From NCBI GenBank assembly GCA_934462715.1, contig CAKSIJ010000006.1:103451-167450 (forward strand): DNA of 64,000 nucleotides, given 5' to 3'. The translations under genes and the position numbers were made by a program. The notes beneath the pieces are model-generated. The model ran no database searches. It worked only from the letters and a program-made list of their open reading frames with translations, and had not been told where the DNA came from. Shown here one piece after another: positions 18,334 through 25,708 of this stretch (positions are counted from its first letter, which is position 1; every line of letters begins with the position of its first letter). This stretch comes from an uncultured Clostridia bacterium (GTDB lineage Bacteria > Bacillota > Clostridia > UBA1381).

Positions 18334-19134
18334 ATGCATGATTTTTATAAAAGAAGCGGAGAATTGATAAAGAAAATAATGGGGGATAAAATAACCCTTT
18401 ATTCGGCACAGGCGTCATTTTATATAATAATCTCGGTGTTTCCGTTTATAATGCTGCTTATGTCTGTTATGGGTTATTTCGTGAATATACCGGAGCAGGC
18501 GATTCTGCGGAATGTTGAGGCTTTTCTTCCGGACGCAGTTATTCCTGCGGTTTCCGAAATGGCAAACGAGCTTTTCGGCAAGTCGATAAAGGTAGCGTCG
18601 GTTACGGCGATAGTGGCACTGTGGTCTGCGTCAAGAGGAATTGCGGCGGTGGAACGCGGGATTCGTGAGGTTTACAGTACACCGTCAAGAAGAATATTTA
18701 TTGCGGATTATGCTGCGTCGATTGTGTACACACTGATTTTTATGGCGACTGTGTTTCTTACCCTTGCAATACAGGTTTTCGGAAATGTGATAATCAGCTT
18801 TGCTGAAAAATATATAGTATTCACCTCAACAGAAATAATTCTGATAAAGGGTGTGCTGTTTTTTACGCTTATGTGCCTTATTTTTCAGCTGATGTATTAT
18901 CTGTTTGACAGCAGAAGAAAACACTTTGGATTTCATCTGCCCGGGGCGGCGTTTTCTGCGGTGGGGTGGATGGTATTTTCAAATATATATTCATTGTACA
19001 TCGATAATTTTGCAAATTATTCGTTTATTTACGGAAGTCTGACAGCGGTTGTTCTGTTAATGCTCTGGCTTTATTTCTGCGTGATGATTTTATTGCTTGG
19101 GGCAGAGGTTAACGAAGCGGTTAACCGCCGGTAG
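18334..19134 (+). CDS. YihY/BrkB family integral membrane protein
   Basis: 266 residues with about six membrane helices. Typical family blocks are ALWSASRGIAAVERGIREVY and the closing segment YGSLTAVVLLMLWLYFCVMI. Often misnamed ribonuclease BN; its function is unproven. The start at 18334 (MHDFYKRSG) fits GAGG with 8-base spacing better than the GTG two codons earlier. It appears to be the third gene of the ygiQ-folD transcript. Confidence 0.93.
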   Translation: MHDFYKRSGELIKKIMGDKITLYSAQASFYIIISVFPFIMLLMSVMGYFVNIPEQAILRNVEAFLPDAVIPAVSEMANELFGKSIKVASVTAIVALWSASRGIAAVERGIREVYSTPSRRIFIADYAASIVYTLIFMATVFLTLAIQVFGNVIISFAEKYIVFTSTEIILIKGVLFFTLMCLIFQLMYYLFDSRRKHFGFHLPGAAFSAVGWMVFSNIYSLYIDNFANYSFIYGSLTAVVLLMLWLYFCVMILLLGAEVNEAVNRR

Positions 19135-19168
19135 GGTAAATGCCGGGTATTTGATTATGTTAATTTGT

Positions 19169-19184
19169 GCCGCCAAGGGGCGGC
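19169..19184 (+). repeat. GC-rich leader hairpin upstream of proC
   Basis: GCCGCC, loop AAGG, GGCGGC, ending about 5 bases before the GGAGG ribosome binding site. Same type as hairpins at 31927, 58494, 58637 and 59532. Confidence 0.7.
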
Positions 19185-19202
19185 GGAACGGAGGAAAAAA
19201 GT

Positions 19203-20015
19203 ATGAAAAAAACAATAGGCTTTATAGGTGCCGGAAATATGGGCGGCGCTATCATTAAAGGAATTATTAAAAACGGAGCGGCAGACGCAAAGGACGTGTT
19301 TGTATATGATAAAAATACGTCGGCTGTGAACGCACTTGCGGAGGAATACGGCATTGTTAATGCCGAAACGGCAAAACAAGCGGCAAAGGCGGATATACTT
19401 TTTCTTGCCGTAAAGCCGAATATTATCTGCGGCGTTATTGATGAAATAAGAGAATATATTGAAGCCGGAACGATAATTGTTTCGATTGCGGCGGGACAGA
19501 CAATAAATAGGTTGACAAACGCTTTTAAATGTGATACAATAAAGCTTGTTCGTGTAATGCCGAATACTCCGGCTCTTGTCGGCGAGGGCATGGCTGCTGT
19601 ATCGTTTAACGATGTTATGCAGAAGCCGGAGAATAAAGCCGAAGCGGATTATATCGTTTCTCTTTTTGAAGCGCTCGGCAGAGCGGAAACGGTTCCTGAA
19701 AAGCTTATGGATACAGTAACCGGAGTAAGCGGTTCGTCACCGGCATATATTTTTATGCTGATCGAAGCAATGGCGGACGCTGCGGTTCTCGGAGGTATGC
19801 CGAGAAATCAGGCATATGTTTTTGCAGCTCAGTCGGTTCTGGGCTCCGCAAAAATGCTTTTGGATTCCGGTAAACACCCGGGTGAGCTTAAAGATATGGT
19901 TTGCTCTCCTGCCGGTACTACTATCGAAGCGGTTAAGGTTTTGGAAAACGAGGGCTTCAGAAGTGCGGTTATTAATGCGATTGAAGCTTGTATAAAAAAA
20001 TCGGAATCTATGTAA
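19203..20015 (+). CDS. proC: Pyrroline-5-carboxylate reductase
   Basis: 270 residues. N-terminal Rossmann motif IGFIGAGNMGGAIIKGI, VRVMPNTPALVGEGMAAV in the middle, and the C-terminal signature region GMPRNQAYVFAAQSVLGSAK with PGELKDMVCSPAGTTIEAV. It catalyses the last step of proline synthesis with NAD(P)H. GGAGG precedes ATG 19203. A GC-rich hairpin sits just upstream of the ribosome binding site, and another follows the stop before tRNA-Arg. Confidence 0.98.
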   Translation: MKKTIGFIGAGNMGGAIIKGIIKNGAADAKDVFVYDKNTSAVNALAEEYGIVNAETAKQAAKADILFLAVKPNIICGVIDEIREYIEAGTIIVSIAAGQTINRLTNAFKCDTIKLVRVMPNTPALVGEGMAAVSFNDVMQKPENKAEADYIVSLFEALGRAETVPEKLMDTVTGVSGSSPAYIFMLIEAMADAAVLGGMPRNQAYVFAAQSVLGSAKMLLDSGKHPGELKDMVCSPAGTTIEAVKVLENEGFRSAVINAIEACIKKSESM

Positions 20016-20026
20016 ATTTTAATACC

Positions 20027-20047
20027 GTGCCGCTGTAACGGCGGCAC
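20027..20047 (+). repeat. GC-rich hairpin between proC and tRNA-Arg
   Basis: GTGCCGC / GCGGCAC 7-bp stem. Same family as the leader hairpins, here only 6 bases before a tRNA, with no T tract. Confidence 0.6.
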
Positions 20048-20053
20048 AAATAT

Positions 20054-20130
20054 GCACCTGTAGCTCAGTTGGATAGAGCAATAGCCTCCGACGCTATGTG
20101 CCGTGCGTTCGAATCGCATCAGGTGTACCA
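20054..20130 (+). tRNA. tRNA-Arg (CCG)
   Basis: Complete cloverleaf with encoded CCA. Anticodon loop CTCCGAC gives CCG. Acceptor GCACCTG pairs with CAGGTGT (G-U at the first pair). T-loop GTTCGAATC. Followed at once by a hairpin terminator. Confidence 0.95.
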
Positions 20131-20165
20131 AAAATCGGCAAGCACGAAAGCACTTGCCGATTTTG
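20131..20165 (+). terminator. Terminator of tRNA-Arg
   Basis: AATCGGCAAG / CTTGCCGATT stem then TTTG. Nearly identical in design to the tRNA-Leu terminator at 61823-61856. Confidence 0.85.
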
Positions 20166-20190
20166 TTTGTTTTGATTGGGCATGGATTTA

Positions 20191-20478
20191 TTACCCCCAA
20201 AATGTAATATTGCCTAATCCGACTCCAAAACCTTTGCTCATAATTTTCAACGATAATCCATAATTTAAGTCTACCTGTATTTTTTCAGCAGACGCATTCG
20301 GTAATATTTTATAGACTTCAACAATTTCGCCGTCAACGATGAATGTCAATGTTTTTTCTGCATCATAATTCTCTGTCGAACGACAGTTAAAGAGATATTT
20401 TTCTTTTCATTTTGTTCTTCCTAATCGAATCTCATTTGAATTTAATGCATTTTTTATTGCCGCTGTTTCAACGATTTC
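20191..20478 (-). pseudogene. Remnant of a carbohydrate-binding-like (NPCBM/NEW2-type) protein
   Basis: The minus strand encodes an uninterrupted protein-like stretch ending at a TAA (20191-20193): EKYLFNCRSTENYDAEK, TLTFIVDGEIVEVYKILPN and SLKIMSKGFGVGLGNITFWG. An in-frame TGA at 20407-20409 breaks it from an upstream piece (EIVETAAIKNALNSNEIRLG). The pattern of a beta-sandwich ending in GLGNITFWG resembles C-terminal NPCBM/NEW2 domains of secreted clostridial proteins, but this assignment is tentative. No start codon with a ribosome binding site is evident. The rest of the 20166-20742 gap shows nothing else I can support. Confidence 0.5.
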
Positions 20479-20742
20479 AAAATGATAAATAAAAGATAAT
20501 ATTTTAAGAACTATTAACCATTGATTAACACCTACCCTCTTTTTGTACTGAAAATAGCAGTTTAAAAATATGCGAGAATATTACGATATGACATTCTAAA
20601 TTCTGCGGCACTTTTTAATCTGTCGACTGTTATATTATATCACAGCATACTTAAAATTGCGACTATTTTAATTATAATTTTGAGTATATTATAATGTTAT
20701 AAAAAAATGTAAAATATAGTTATGGAAAGGTGGTGCCGTAAA

Positions 20743-20919
20743 GTGGACTTTATAATAAAAAAACCTACAAGTTCAAACAGAACGATAAGAATGCCGGATG
20801 CGTTAATTGAGAAAATAACACAAATTGCAGGTGAAAAAAACATATCATTTAATCAAGTAGTAGTTCAATGTTGTGAATATGCTATAGAGAACTTACCAAA
20901 AAGTGAAAGCAATGAGTAG
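20743..20919 (+). CDS. Small ribbon-helix-helix type DNA-binding protein
   Basis: 58 residues: MDFIIKKPTSSNRTIRMP, then ALIEKITQIAGEKNISFNQV. This is the strand plus two-helix layout of Arc/MetJ-type (YlcI/YnfO-like) proteins. GTG 20743 is chosen as start because AAAGGTGG lies at normal distance; the ATG at 20722 has none. Such proteins are often antitoxins, but no toxin gene is adjacent, so a stand-alone regulator is equally possible. Confidence 0.75.
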   Translation: MDFIIKKPTSSNRTIRMPDALIEKITQIAGEKNISFNQVVVQCCEYAIENLPKSESNE

Positions 20920-20937
20920 TTTGTGTATACGCAAAAA

Positions 20938-20967
20938 ATACGCTCCGATTTAAATTTCGGAGCGTAT
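20938..20967 (-). terminator. Shared terminator, rodA side
   Basis: ATACGCTCCGA / TCGGAGCGTAT 11-bp stem. On the minus strand it is followed by TTTTTT, so it probably ends rodA transcription; on the plus strand it closes the small gene. Confidence 0.8.
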
Positions 20968-21099
20968 TCAGAGAAAAAAATCTTTAGATTTTAGGTTAAT
21001 ACCATTTATCGGAGGTTTGAAATTTTGATTTTGTTGTGTTTACAGTTAAATTCTGTATAACTCTCGACATTCGGAATGAATGTACAGAGTTCCTGCATT

Positions 21100-22200
21100 C
21101 TACTTAAATTTCCTCCTTGCCGTATGGAACGACACGCTCATGACGATTCCGACCGCTATACAGTTGGTTATAAGCGACGAACCGCCGTAGCTGAAAAACG
21201 GCAGAGGAATACCGGTAACGGGCATAAGTCCGATACACATACCGATATTTTCGATAGTATGGAAAATAAGCATTGCGGAAACTCCGGTGCAAAGATATTT
21301 TCCGAACAGCGTATTTGATTCCGAGGCTGTTTTAAGGCAGCGTATTATTATAGTAAAAAGCAAAATAACAACAAATGCCGCTCCGATGAAGCCAAGCTCC
21401 TCGGCGATAACGCTGAATATAAAGTCGGTGTGCTTTGTAGGTAAAAATTCAAGCTGGTTCTGCGTGCCGTTAAGGTAGCCTTTTCCGAAGAAGCCGCCCG
21501 AACCGACTGCAATTTTGGATTGTATTACATTATATCCGCTTCCGAGCTTATCCATTTCCGGGTGAAAAAACACCTGTATTCTGTGCTTTTGATATTTATC
21601 GAGAACGAAATTATATATCAGCGGCAGAGAAACGATACCCAAAACGGCAGCCGGTATAATATACTTAAATGAAATCCCGGCGGTAAACATCATAACGATA
21701 AATATAAAGATAAATACCATTGCGCTTCCTGCGTCTGGCTGCAAAAGTATCAGCCCCACGGGGACAGCGAGGTGAATAAGTAAAAGCAGGACGTTTTTTG
21801 GCTTGTTCAGCTCACCGGATACCTTGTCCAGGTGATATGAAAATGTAATTATAAATCCTATTTTTGCAATTTCAGACGGCTGAATACCGACAGGGCCGAT
21901 TCTGATCCAGCTTTGCGCGCCCCAATCTCCCGATTTTCCTATGATAAGCACCAGAACCAGAAGAAACAGGCATACTCCGGCGATCGGCTTTAAAAACAGA
22001 TCAAGCTGTTCATAATCAAAAAGCGTCATTGCCAGCATGGCGATTAATCCGAGGAATAAGCTTGCCGATTGAATTATGACATTTGAATTTGTACCGAAGG
22101 ATCTTGTTGCGCTGAAAATTGCAAATATACCGTACAAAGCAGAAAGCAAAACAACAACAAACATAAATTTATCGAATGTTGCAGGTCTTTTTTTTAACAT
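21100..22200 (-). CDS. rodA: FtsW/RodA/SpoVE family glycosyltransferase, RodA-like
   Basis: 366 residues with about ten membrane helices. SEDS-family peptidoglycan polymerase. Seen: WIRIGPVGIQPSEIAKIGFI, LLQPDAGSAMVFIFIFIVMM (with the catalytic-region Asp), HTDFIFSVIAEELGFIGAA, and PVTGIPLPFFSYGGSSLITN near the C-terminus. The compact length favours RodA over FtsW or SpoVE. It stands alone, without mreBCD or a class B PBP nearby. AGGAGC precedes the ATG. Confidence 0.93.
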   Translation of the reverse strand: MLKKRPATFDKFMFVVVLLSALYGIFAIFSATRSFGTNSNVIIQSASLFLGLIAMLAMTLFDYEQLDLFLKPIAGVCLFLLVLVLIIGKSGDWGAQSWIRIGPVGIQPSEIAKIGFIITFSYHLDKVSGELNKPKNVLLLLIHLAVPVGLILLQPDAGSAMVFIFIFIVMMFTAGISFKYIIPAAVLGIVSLPLIYNFVLDKYQKHRIQVFFHPEMDKLGSGYNVIQSKIAVGSGGFFGKGYLNGTQNQLEFLPTKHTDFIFSVIAEELGFIGAAFVVILLFTIIIRCLKTASESNTLFGKYLCTGVSAMLIFHTIENIGMCIGLMPVTGIPLPFFSYGGSSLITNCIAVGIVMSVSFHTARRKFK

Positions 22201-22373
22201 AATCTGCTCCTTGTTATTAGTTATTTTAAATACCTACATATTATACTATATATTCTTCCGCTTTTCAATTGTTTTATAAAAATTTATCGTCAATATTAAA
22301 AAAAGACGGTAATAATCGGATTTTTTTGTTGGATTTTAAGAACGGATTCAGTATATTGCGGAGTGAAACCAAA

Positions 22374-22395
22374 GACCGGACTTTGCCGTCCGGTC
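22374..22395 (-). terminator. Stem-loop between rodA and zinc-ribbon gene
   Basis: GACCGGA / TCCGGTC stem. On the minus strand it is followed by TTTGGTTT, a weak terminator for the zinc-ribbon gene. The rest of 22201-22506 is AT-rich with no other feature seen. Confidence 0.5.
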
Positions 22396-22506
22396 TCAGA
22401 ATCCCTATTCATTATTAACATATCTCGGAATATACTATATATAAAACATAATATGTACGCCGTATTTACGCCAAAACCTATAAGGCTATGAACCGGGGAG
22501 GTTTAA

Positions 22507-22779
22507 TTAAGCTCTGTGCTTTTCAAAACATTCGCTGCAATAAACCGGCTTGTCATTTCTGGGCATGAACGGAACCTTATCTACCTTGCCGCAGTCTGCG
22601 CAAACAATTTCATACATTTCTTTTGGCTGTCTTACGTTGTTTTTTCTTGCTGTTCTGCAATCCTTGCAGCGGATAGGCTCATTTTGAAAGCCCTTTTCGG
22701 CATAAAATTCCTGTTCTCCGGCAGAAAAAATAAATTCCTTGCCGCAATCCTTACAGATTAAAGTTTTGTCTTCGTACAT
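22507..22779 (-). CDS. Zinc-ribbon domain protein
   Basis: 90 residues with two zinc-ribbon units: LICKDCGKEFIFSAGEQEFY...RCKDCR (zf-trcl type) and VCADCGKVDKVPFMP...YCSECF. Small cytoplasmic proteins of this kind are common in Clostridia; function is unknown. The start at 22779 follows AGAGGA; the frame stays open upstream for 43 codons but has no good site. It lies downstream of sigH on the same strand. Confidence 0.88.
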   Translation of the reverse strand: MYEDKTLICKDCGKEFIFSAGEQEFYAEKGFQNEPIRCKDCRTARKNNVRQPKEMYEIVCADCGKVDKVPFMPRNDKPVYCSECFEKHRA

Positions 22780-22904
22780 TGTTTTGTTCCTCTCTTGATT
22801 TAAAAAATATTTTTCCTGTCCGGACCGGAGTTGCACCGATATGATACTGTAGTATTGCTTTACTTTTAAGCTACTTAGACAGATGTGTTTTACGCAGTGA
22901 CAAA

Positions 22905-23516
22905 TCAAATTTCCGAATAAAGCTCGGATTTTTTTCTTATACGCTGAATTGCATTGTCAATAGATTTTGCGTCCTTGTGCATACATTCCGAGATTTCTTT
23001 GTAGGATAATCCCTCCATAAGATAATGAAGCACTCTTTTTTCAAATCCGCTCAGAGCGGATTTTATAAGCTTCAGCCGTCTAATATATGCGTCGTTGCTT
23101 ATAACTATTTTTTCCGGATTGGTATTTTCCGGCGCTTCGAGGCAATCTATATAAGCGGCGCAGCCGTTATCGCCTATACGGCTGTCAAGCGAAAAAGCGG
23201 CGTTCAGCGGAATGTGCTTTTGTCTTGACGAGGTTTTTAAAAGAGTCAGAATCCGCCTTGTGATGCAAAGGCAGGCAAAGGTTTTAAAGCTGTTCTTTTC
23301 GGGATTATAGCTTAAAACCGCATTATAAAGTCCTATCATTCCCTCCTGGACAATATCGTCTTTTTCAAAGCCCTGTGCATAATATTTGGACGCTTCTGCG
23401 GTAATTGTTTTGTTGTAGCGCAAAATCAGACATTCCATAGCTCGGGAATCTCCCCTTGAGGCATTTTGAACAAGCTGTTCATCGGTCAGGTTTTCCGGAT
23501 TGTTATATACAAGCAT
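22905..23516 (-). CDS. sigH: RNA polymerase sigma-H (SigH/Spo0H) factor
   Basis: 203 residues. Region 2 includes FEKDDIVQEGMIGLYNAVLSY and the core-binding/-10 recognition helix region FKTFACLCITRRI; region 4 ends GLSYKEISECMHKDAKSIDN. Length and the opening LTDEQLVQNASRGDSRAMECL match SigH, the factor for early sporulation genes. GGAGG is 8 bases before ATG 23516; a 33-codon upstream extension is unsupported. This is the regulator expected to link to the sporulation genes elsewhere in the window. Confidence 0.93.
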   Translation of the reverse strand: MLVYNNPENLTDEQLVQNASRGDSRAMECLILRYNKTITAEASKYYAQGFEKDDIVQEGMIGLYNAVLSYNPEKNSFKTFACLCITRRILTLLKTSSRQKHIPLNAAFSLDSRIGDNGCAAYIDCLEAPENTNPEKIVISNDAYIRRLKLIKSALSGFEKRVLHYLMEGLSYKEISECMHKDAKSIDNAIQRIRKKSELYSEI

Positions 23517-23856
23517 ACCTGCTGCCTCCTCTTTTTCTGCGCCGCACAACAATTCATTACGATACCGCAAAATGATTATTATTTCAATGTAAAAGTATTT
23601 TATCACACAAAACATGGTTTGTCAAGAAAAAATTAGATAATTTTAACAATTATTTTTTGTTGGATTTTTATGTAATTATAAATTTTTGACAAATGGTGTC
23701 GATTGATGATATTTTCTGAAGCTTCAGGTCAAATTTTGATATATAAAATACAGCCGAAGTTCATGAGCCGAAAGAGAAAATATACCGTTTCAAAATTGTA
23801 AAAATGAGTGTAATTTGTTTTTTCGAGAGAACAACCGCACATATGTATAAACAATA

Positions 23857-23886
23857 TGCCCAAAAACAATATCTGTTTTTTGGGCA
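23857..23886 (+). other. Stem-loop upstream of the hydrogenase operon
   Basis: TGCCCAAAAA / TTTTTGGGCA stem. It lies about 55 bases before the -10 at 23944, so it could be a regulator operator rather than an RNA element. The rest of 23517-24016 holds promoter-like AT-rich DNA, including TTGACA at 23686, and no gene. Confidence 0.45.
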
Positions 23887-23940
23887 GAAAGTAGTAAATT
23901 ATTTTTTTAACAAATTTTTATGGATTTTTACATAATTTTT

Positions 23941-23949
23941 TGCTATAAT
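23941..23949 (+). promoter_or_regulatory. Extended -10 promoter element of the hydrogenase operon
   Basis: TGCTATAAT, an extended -10, with no good -35. The same TGCTATAATCAAAG string occurs at the azlC promoter (29418). Confidence 0.6.
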
Positions 23950-24016
23950 CAAAGGGTATAACTGTTATAAATGAAAGTTTATATATTAATACAAAATGTG
24001 AACAGGAGGTTTACTG

Positions 24017-24508
24017 ATGGAGACAAAAAACACACTGCCGTTTTACGGCACGAAAGAACAGGAGGAAAAGCTCAAAGCGGTAATCGAGAGCCATAAGGGA
24101 ATGGAGGGTGCCGCAATTCCGGTACTGCATAAGGCTCAGGACATTTACGGTTATCTGCCGATTGAGGTGCAGACGATGATTTCGGACGGGCTCGGCGTAC
24201 CGCTGGCTGAAATCTACGGTATTGTAACGTTCTACGCTCAGTTCTCGCTTTATCCGAAGGGCAAATACCAGATAGCAGTCTGTCTTGGCACGGCTTGTTA
24301 TGTAAAGGGTTCAGGAGATATTCTTGATAAGATAAAGAAAAAGCTTGGAATTGAAGTGGGACAGTGTTCACCCGACGGAAGATTTTCAATCGATGCGACG
24401 CGCTGCATAGGCGCCTGCGGACTTGCTCCGGTCATGACCGTTAACGATGATGTATACGGACGTCTTGTACCCGACGATGTCGATGAAATTCTCGCAAAGT
24501 ACGAATAA
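24017..24508 (+). CDS. hydC: Electron-bifurcating hydrogenase subunit HydC (NuoE-like)
   Basis: 163 residues, thioredoxin-like [2Fe-2S] protein of the NuoE family. Cluster ligands are in CLGTACYVKGSG and CIGACGLAPVMTVNDDVYG. GGAGG precedes the ATG at 24017. It is first in a five-gene unit with an ATPase-fold protein, a 2Fe-2S ferredoxin, HydB and HydA; the set matches NAD/ferredoxin-dependent bifurcating [FeFe]-hydrogenases, which balance reduced ferredoxin and NADH by evolving hydrogen. Confidence 0.95.
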   Translation: METKNTLPFYGTKEQEEKLKAVIESHKGMEGAAIPVLHKAQDIYGYLPIEVQTMISDGLGVPLAEIYGIVTFYAQFSLYPKGKYQIAVCLGTACYVKGSGDILDKIKKKLGIEVGQCSPDGRFSIDATRCIGACGLAPVMTVNDDVYGRLVPDDVDEILAKYE

Positions 24509-24604
24509 GAGCTTTTAAGCTGCGGTATCCCGATAAAAAAGTACAGTAAAATCGGAGGGTACATACAAAACGGCGCAGTCTTGCGCAGAAACGGAGAGTA
24601 AAGC

Positions 24605-25144
24605 TTGAGAGAAATTTCGCTTCATATTCTCGATACAGTACAAAATTCAATAACGGCGGGCGCATCATTTATTCAAATCGATGTTACCGAAAATGAACGG
24701 ACTGACCTGCTTTCCTTTACCGTGTCGGATAACGGAAAGGGAATGTCAGGGGAAATGGTAAAAAAGGCTCATGATCCATTTGTGACTGAGAGAAAAACGA
24801 GAAAGGTCGGTTTGGGAATACCGCTGACGAAACAGGCGTGCGAGATGAGCGGAGGCAGCTTTTTGATAAGCTCACGACAGGGAGAGGGTACGGTTGTTAA
24901 AGCGGTGTTCGGCTATTCAAGCATAGACCGGCGGCCGCTCGGCGATATGGCGAATACCGTGTATCAGCTGATAATATCAAACGATAAAATTGACTTTTTG
25001 TACAGACACGCAGTTAACGCGAAAGAATTTATTGCGGATACACGAGAGATCAGAAAAATACTTAACGGTATATCGGTAAAAGAACGTGAAATTTCTGCGT
25101 GGCTTTTGGAATTTCTGAAAGACGGAGAAAATCTATTAAGGTAA
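24605..25144 (+). CDS. GHKL/HATPase-domain protein of the hydrogenase operon
   Basis: 179 residues with a histidine-kinase-like ATP-binding fold: an N-box-like region around ILDTVQNSI, the G1 box SDNGKGMSG and the G2-like KVGLGIPLTKQACEMSGG. There is no dimerisation/phosphoacceptor His domain or membrane segment, so it is not a complete sensor kinase. The same ATPase occurs between NuoE and ferredoxin genes in other clostridial hydrogenase operons; its role is unknown. The start is TTG at 24605, after GGAGAG. Confidence 0.85.
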   Translation: MREISLHILDTVQNSITAGASFIQIDVTENERTDLLSFTVSDNGKGMSGEMVKKAHDPFVTERKTRKVGLGIPLTKQACEMSGGSFLISSRQGEGTVVKAVFGYSSIDRRPLGDMANTVYQLIISNDKIDFLYRHAVNAKEFIADTREIRKILNGISVKEREISAWLLEFLKDGENLLR

Positions 25145-25316
25145 TATCAGTGCGGATAGGAATGGTTATAAGTCTGAATAAAATCGCCCATAGCACTGCT
25201 TTCTGCTCGGAGCGGTACAAACGTACAGCACCACTCACTGCAAAGCAGCTACTTGCGAACAATTTTTTCAGGCTTTGGTTTTGTGCCTTACAGCACGGAA
25301 AGGAATGGTTATAAAT

Positions 25317-25676
25317 ATGAAGAGTTTAGCTGATTTGGAAGCTATAAGACAGGAAATAGCTCCAAATGTTAATATGAGAAAGGACAGCCATGCAATCAGA
25401 ATCACTGTAGGCATGGGAACCTGCGGAATCGCAGCGGGGGCAAGAAACGTAATGACTGCGTTTACGGAGGAAATAACAAAAAGAAATCTGGAACACGTTG
25501 CGGTTACACTTATGGACTGTATCGGCAAATGTGACCTTGAACCGATCGTTGAGGTTCAGCTTCCGGACGAAGAAAAGGTTACATATGTTAACATGGATCC
25601 GCAAAAGGCTTGCCGTGTTATAGAAGAACACATAATAAACAAGCGGCCCGTAAAAGAATACATGATAAACGAATAA
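25317..25676 (+). CDS. 2Fe-2S ferredoxin, thioredoxin-like
   Basis: 119 residues. Ligand pattern: GMGTCGIAAGA, then MDCIGKCDLEPIVEV, the four-Cys layout of thioredoxin-fold [2Fe-2S] ferredoxins related to the N-terminus of HydB. It probably carries electrons within or around the hydrogenase complex. GGAAAGGAATGG precedes ATG 25317. A copy of the ribosome-binding-site string AGGAATGGTTATAA also lies 143 bases upstream, at 25158. Confidence 0.9.
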   Translation: MKSLADLEAIRQEIAPNVNMRKDSHAIRITVGMGTCGIAAGARNVMTAFTEEITKRNLEHVAVTLMDCIGKCDLEPIVEVQLPDEEKVTYVNMDPQKACRVIEEHIINKRPVKEYMINE

Positions 25677-25708
25677 AAACGAACGTTACGAAAGGTAGGA
25701 TTATAAGC

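Noticed and set aside
20743..20919. Toxin-antitoxin operon around the ribbon-helix-helix gene
   Set aside because: No open frame of toxin size adjoins it on either side; a terminator follows directly.
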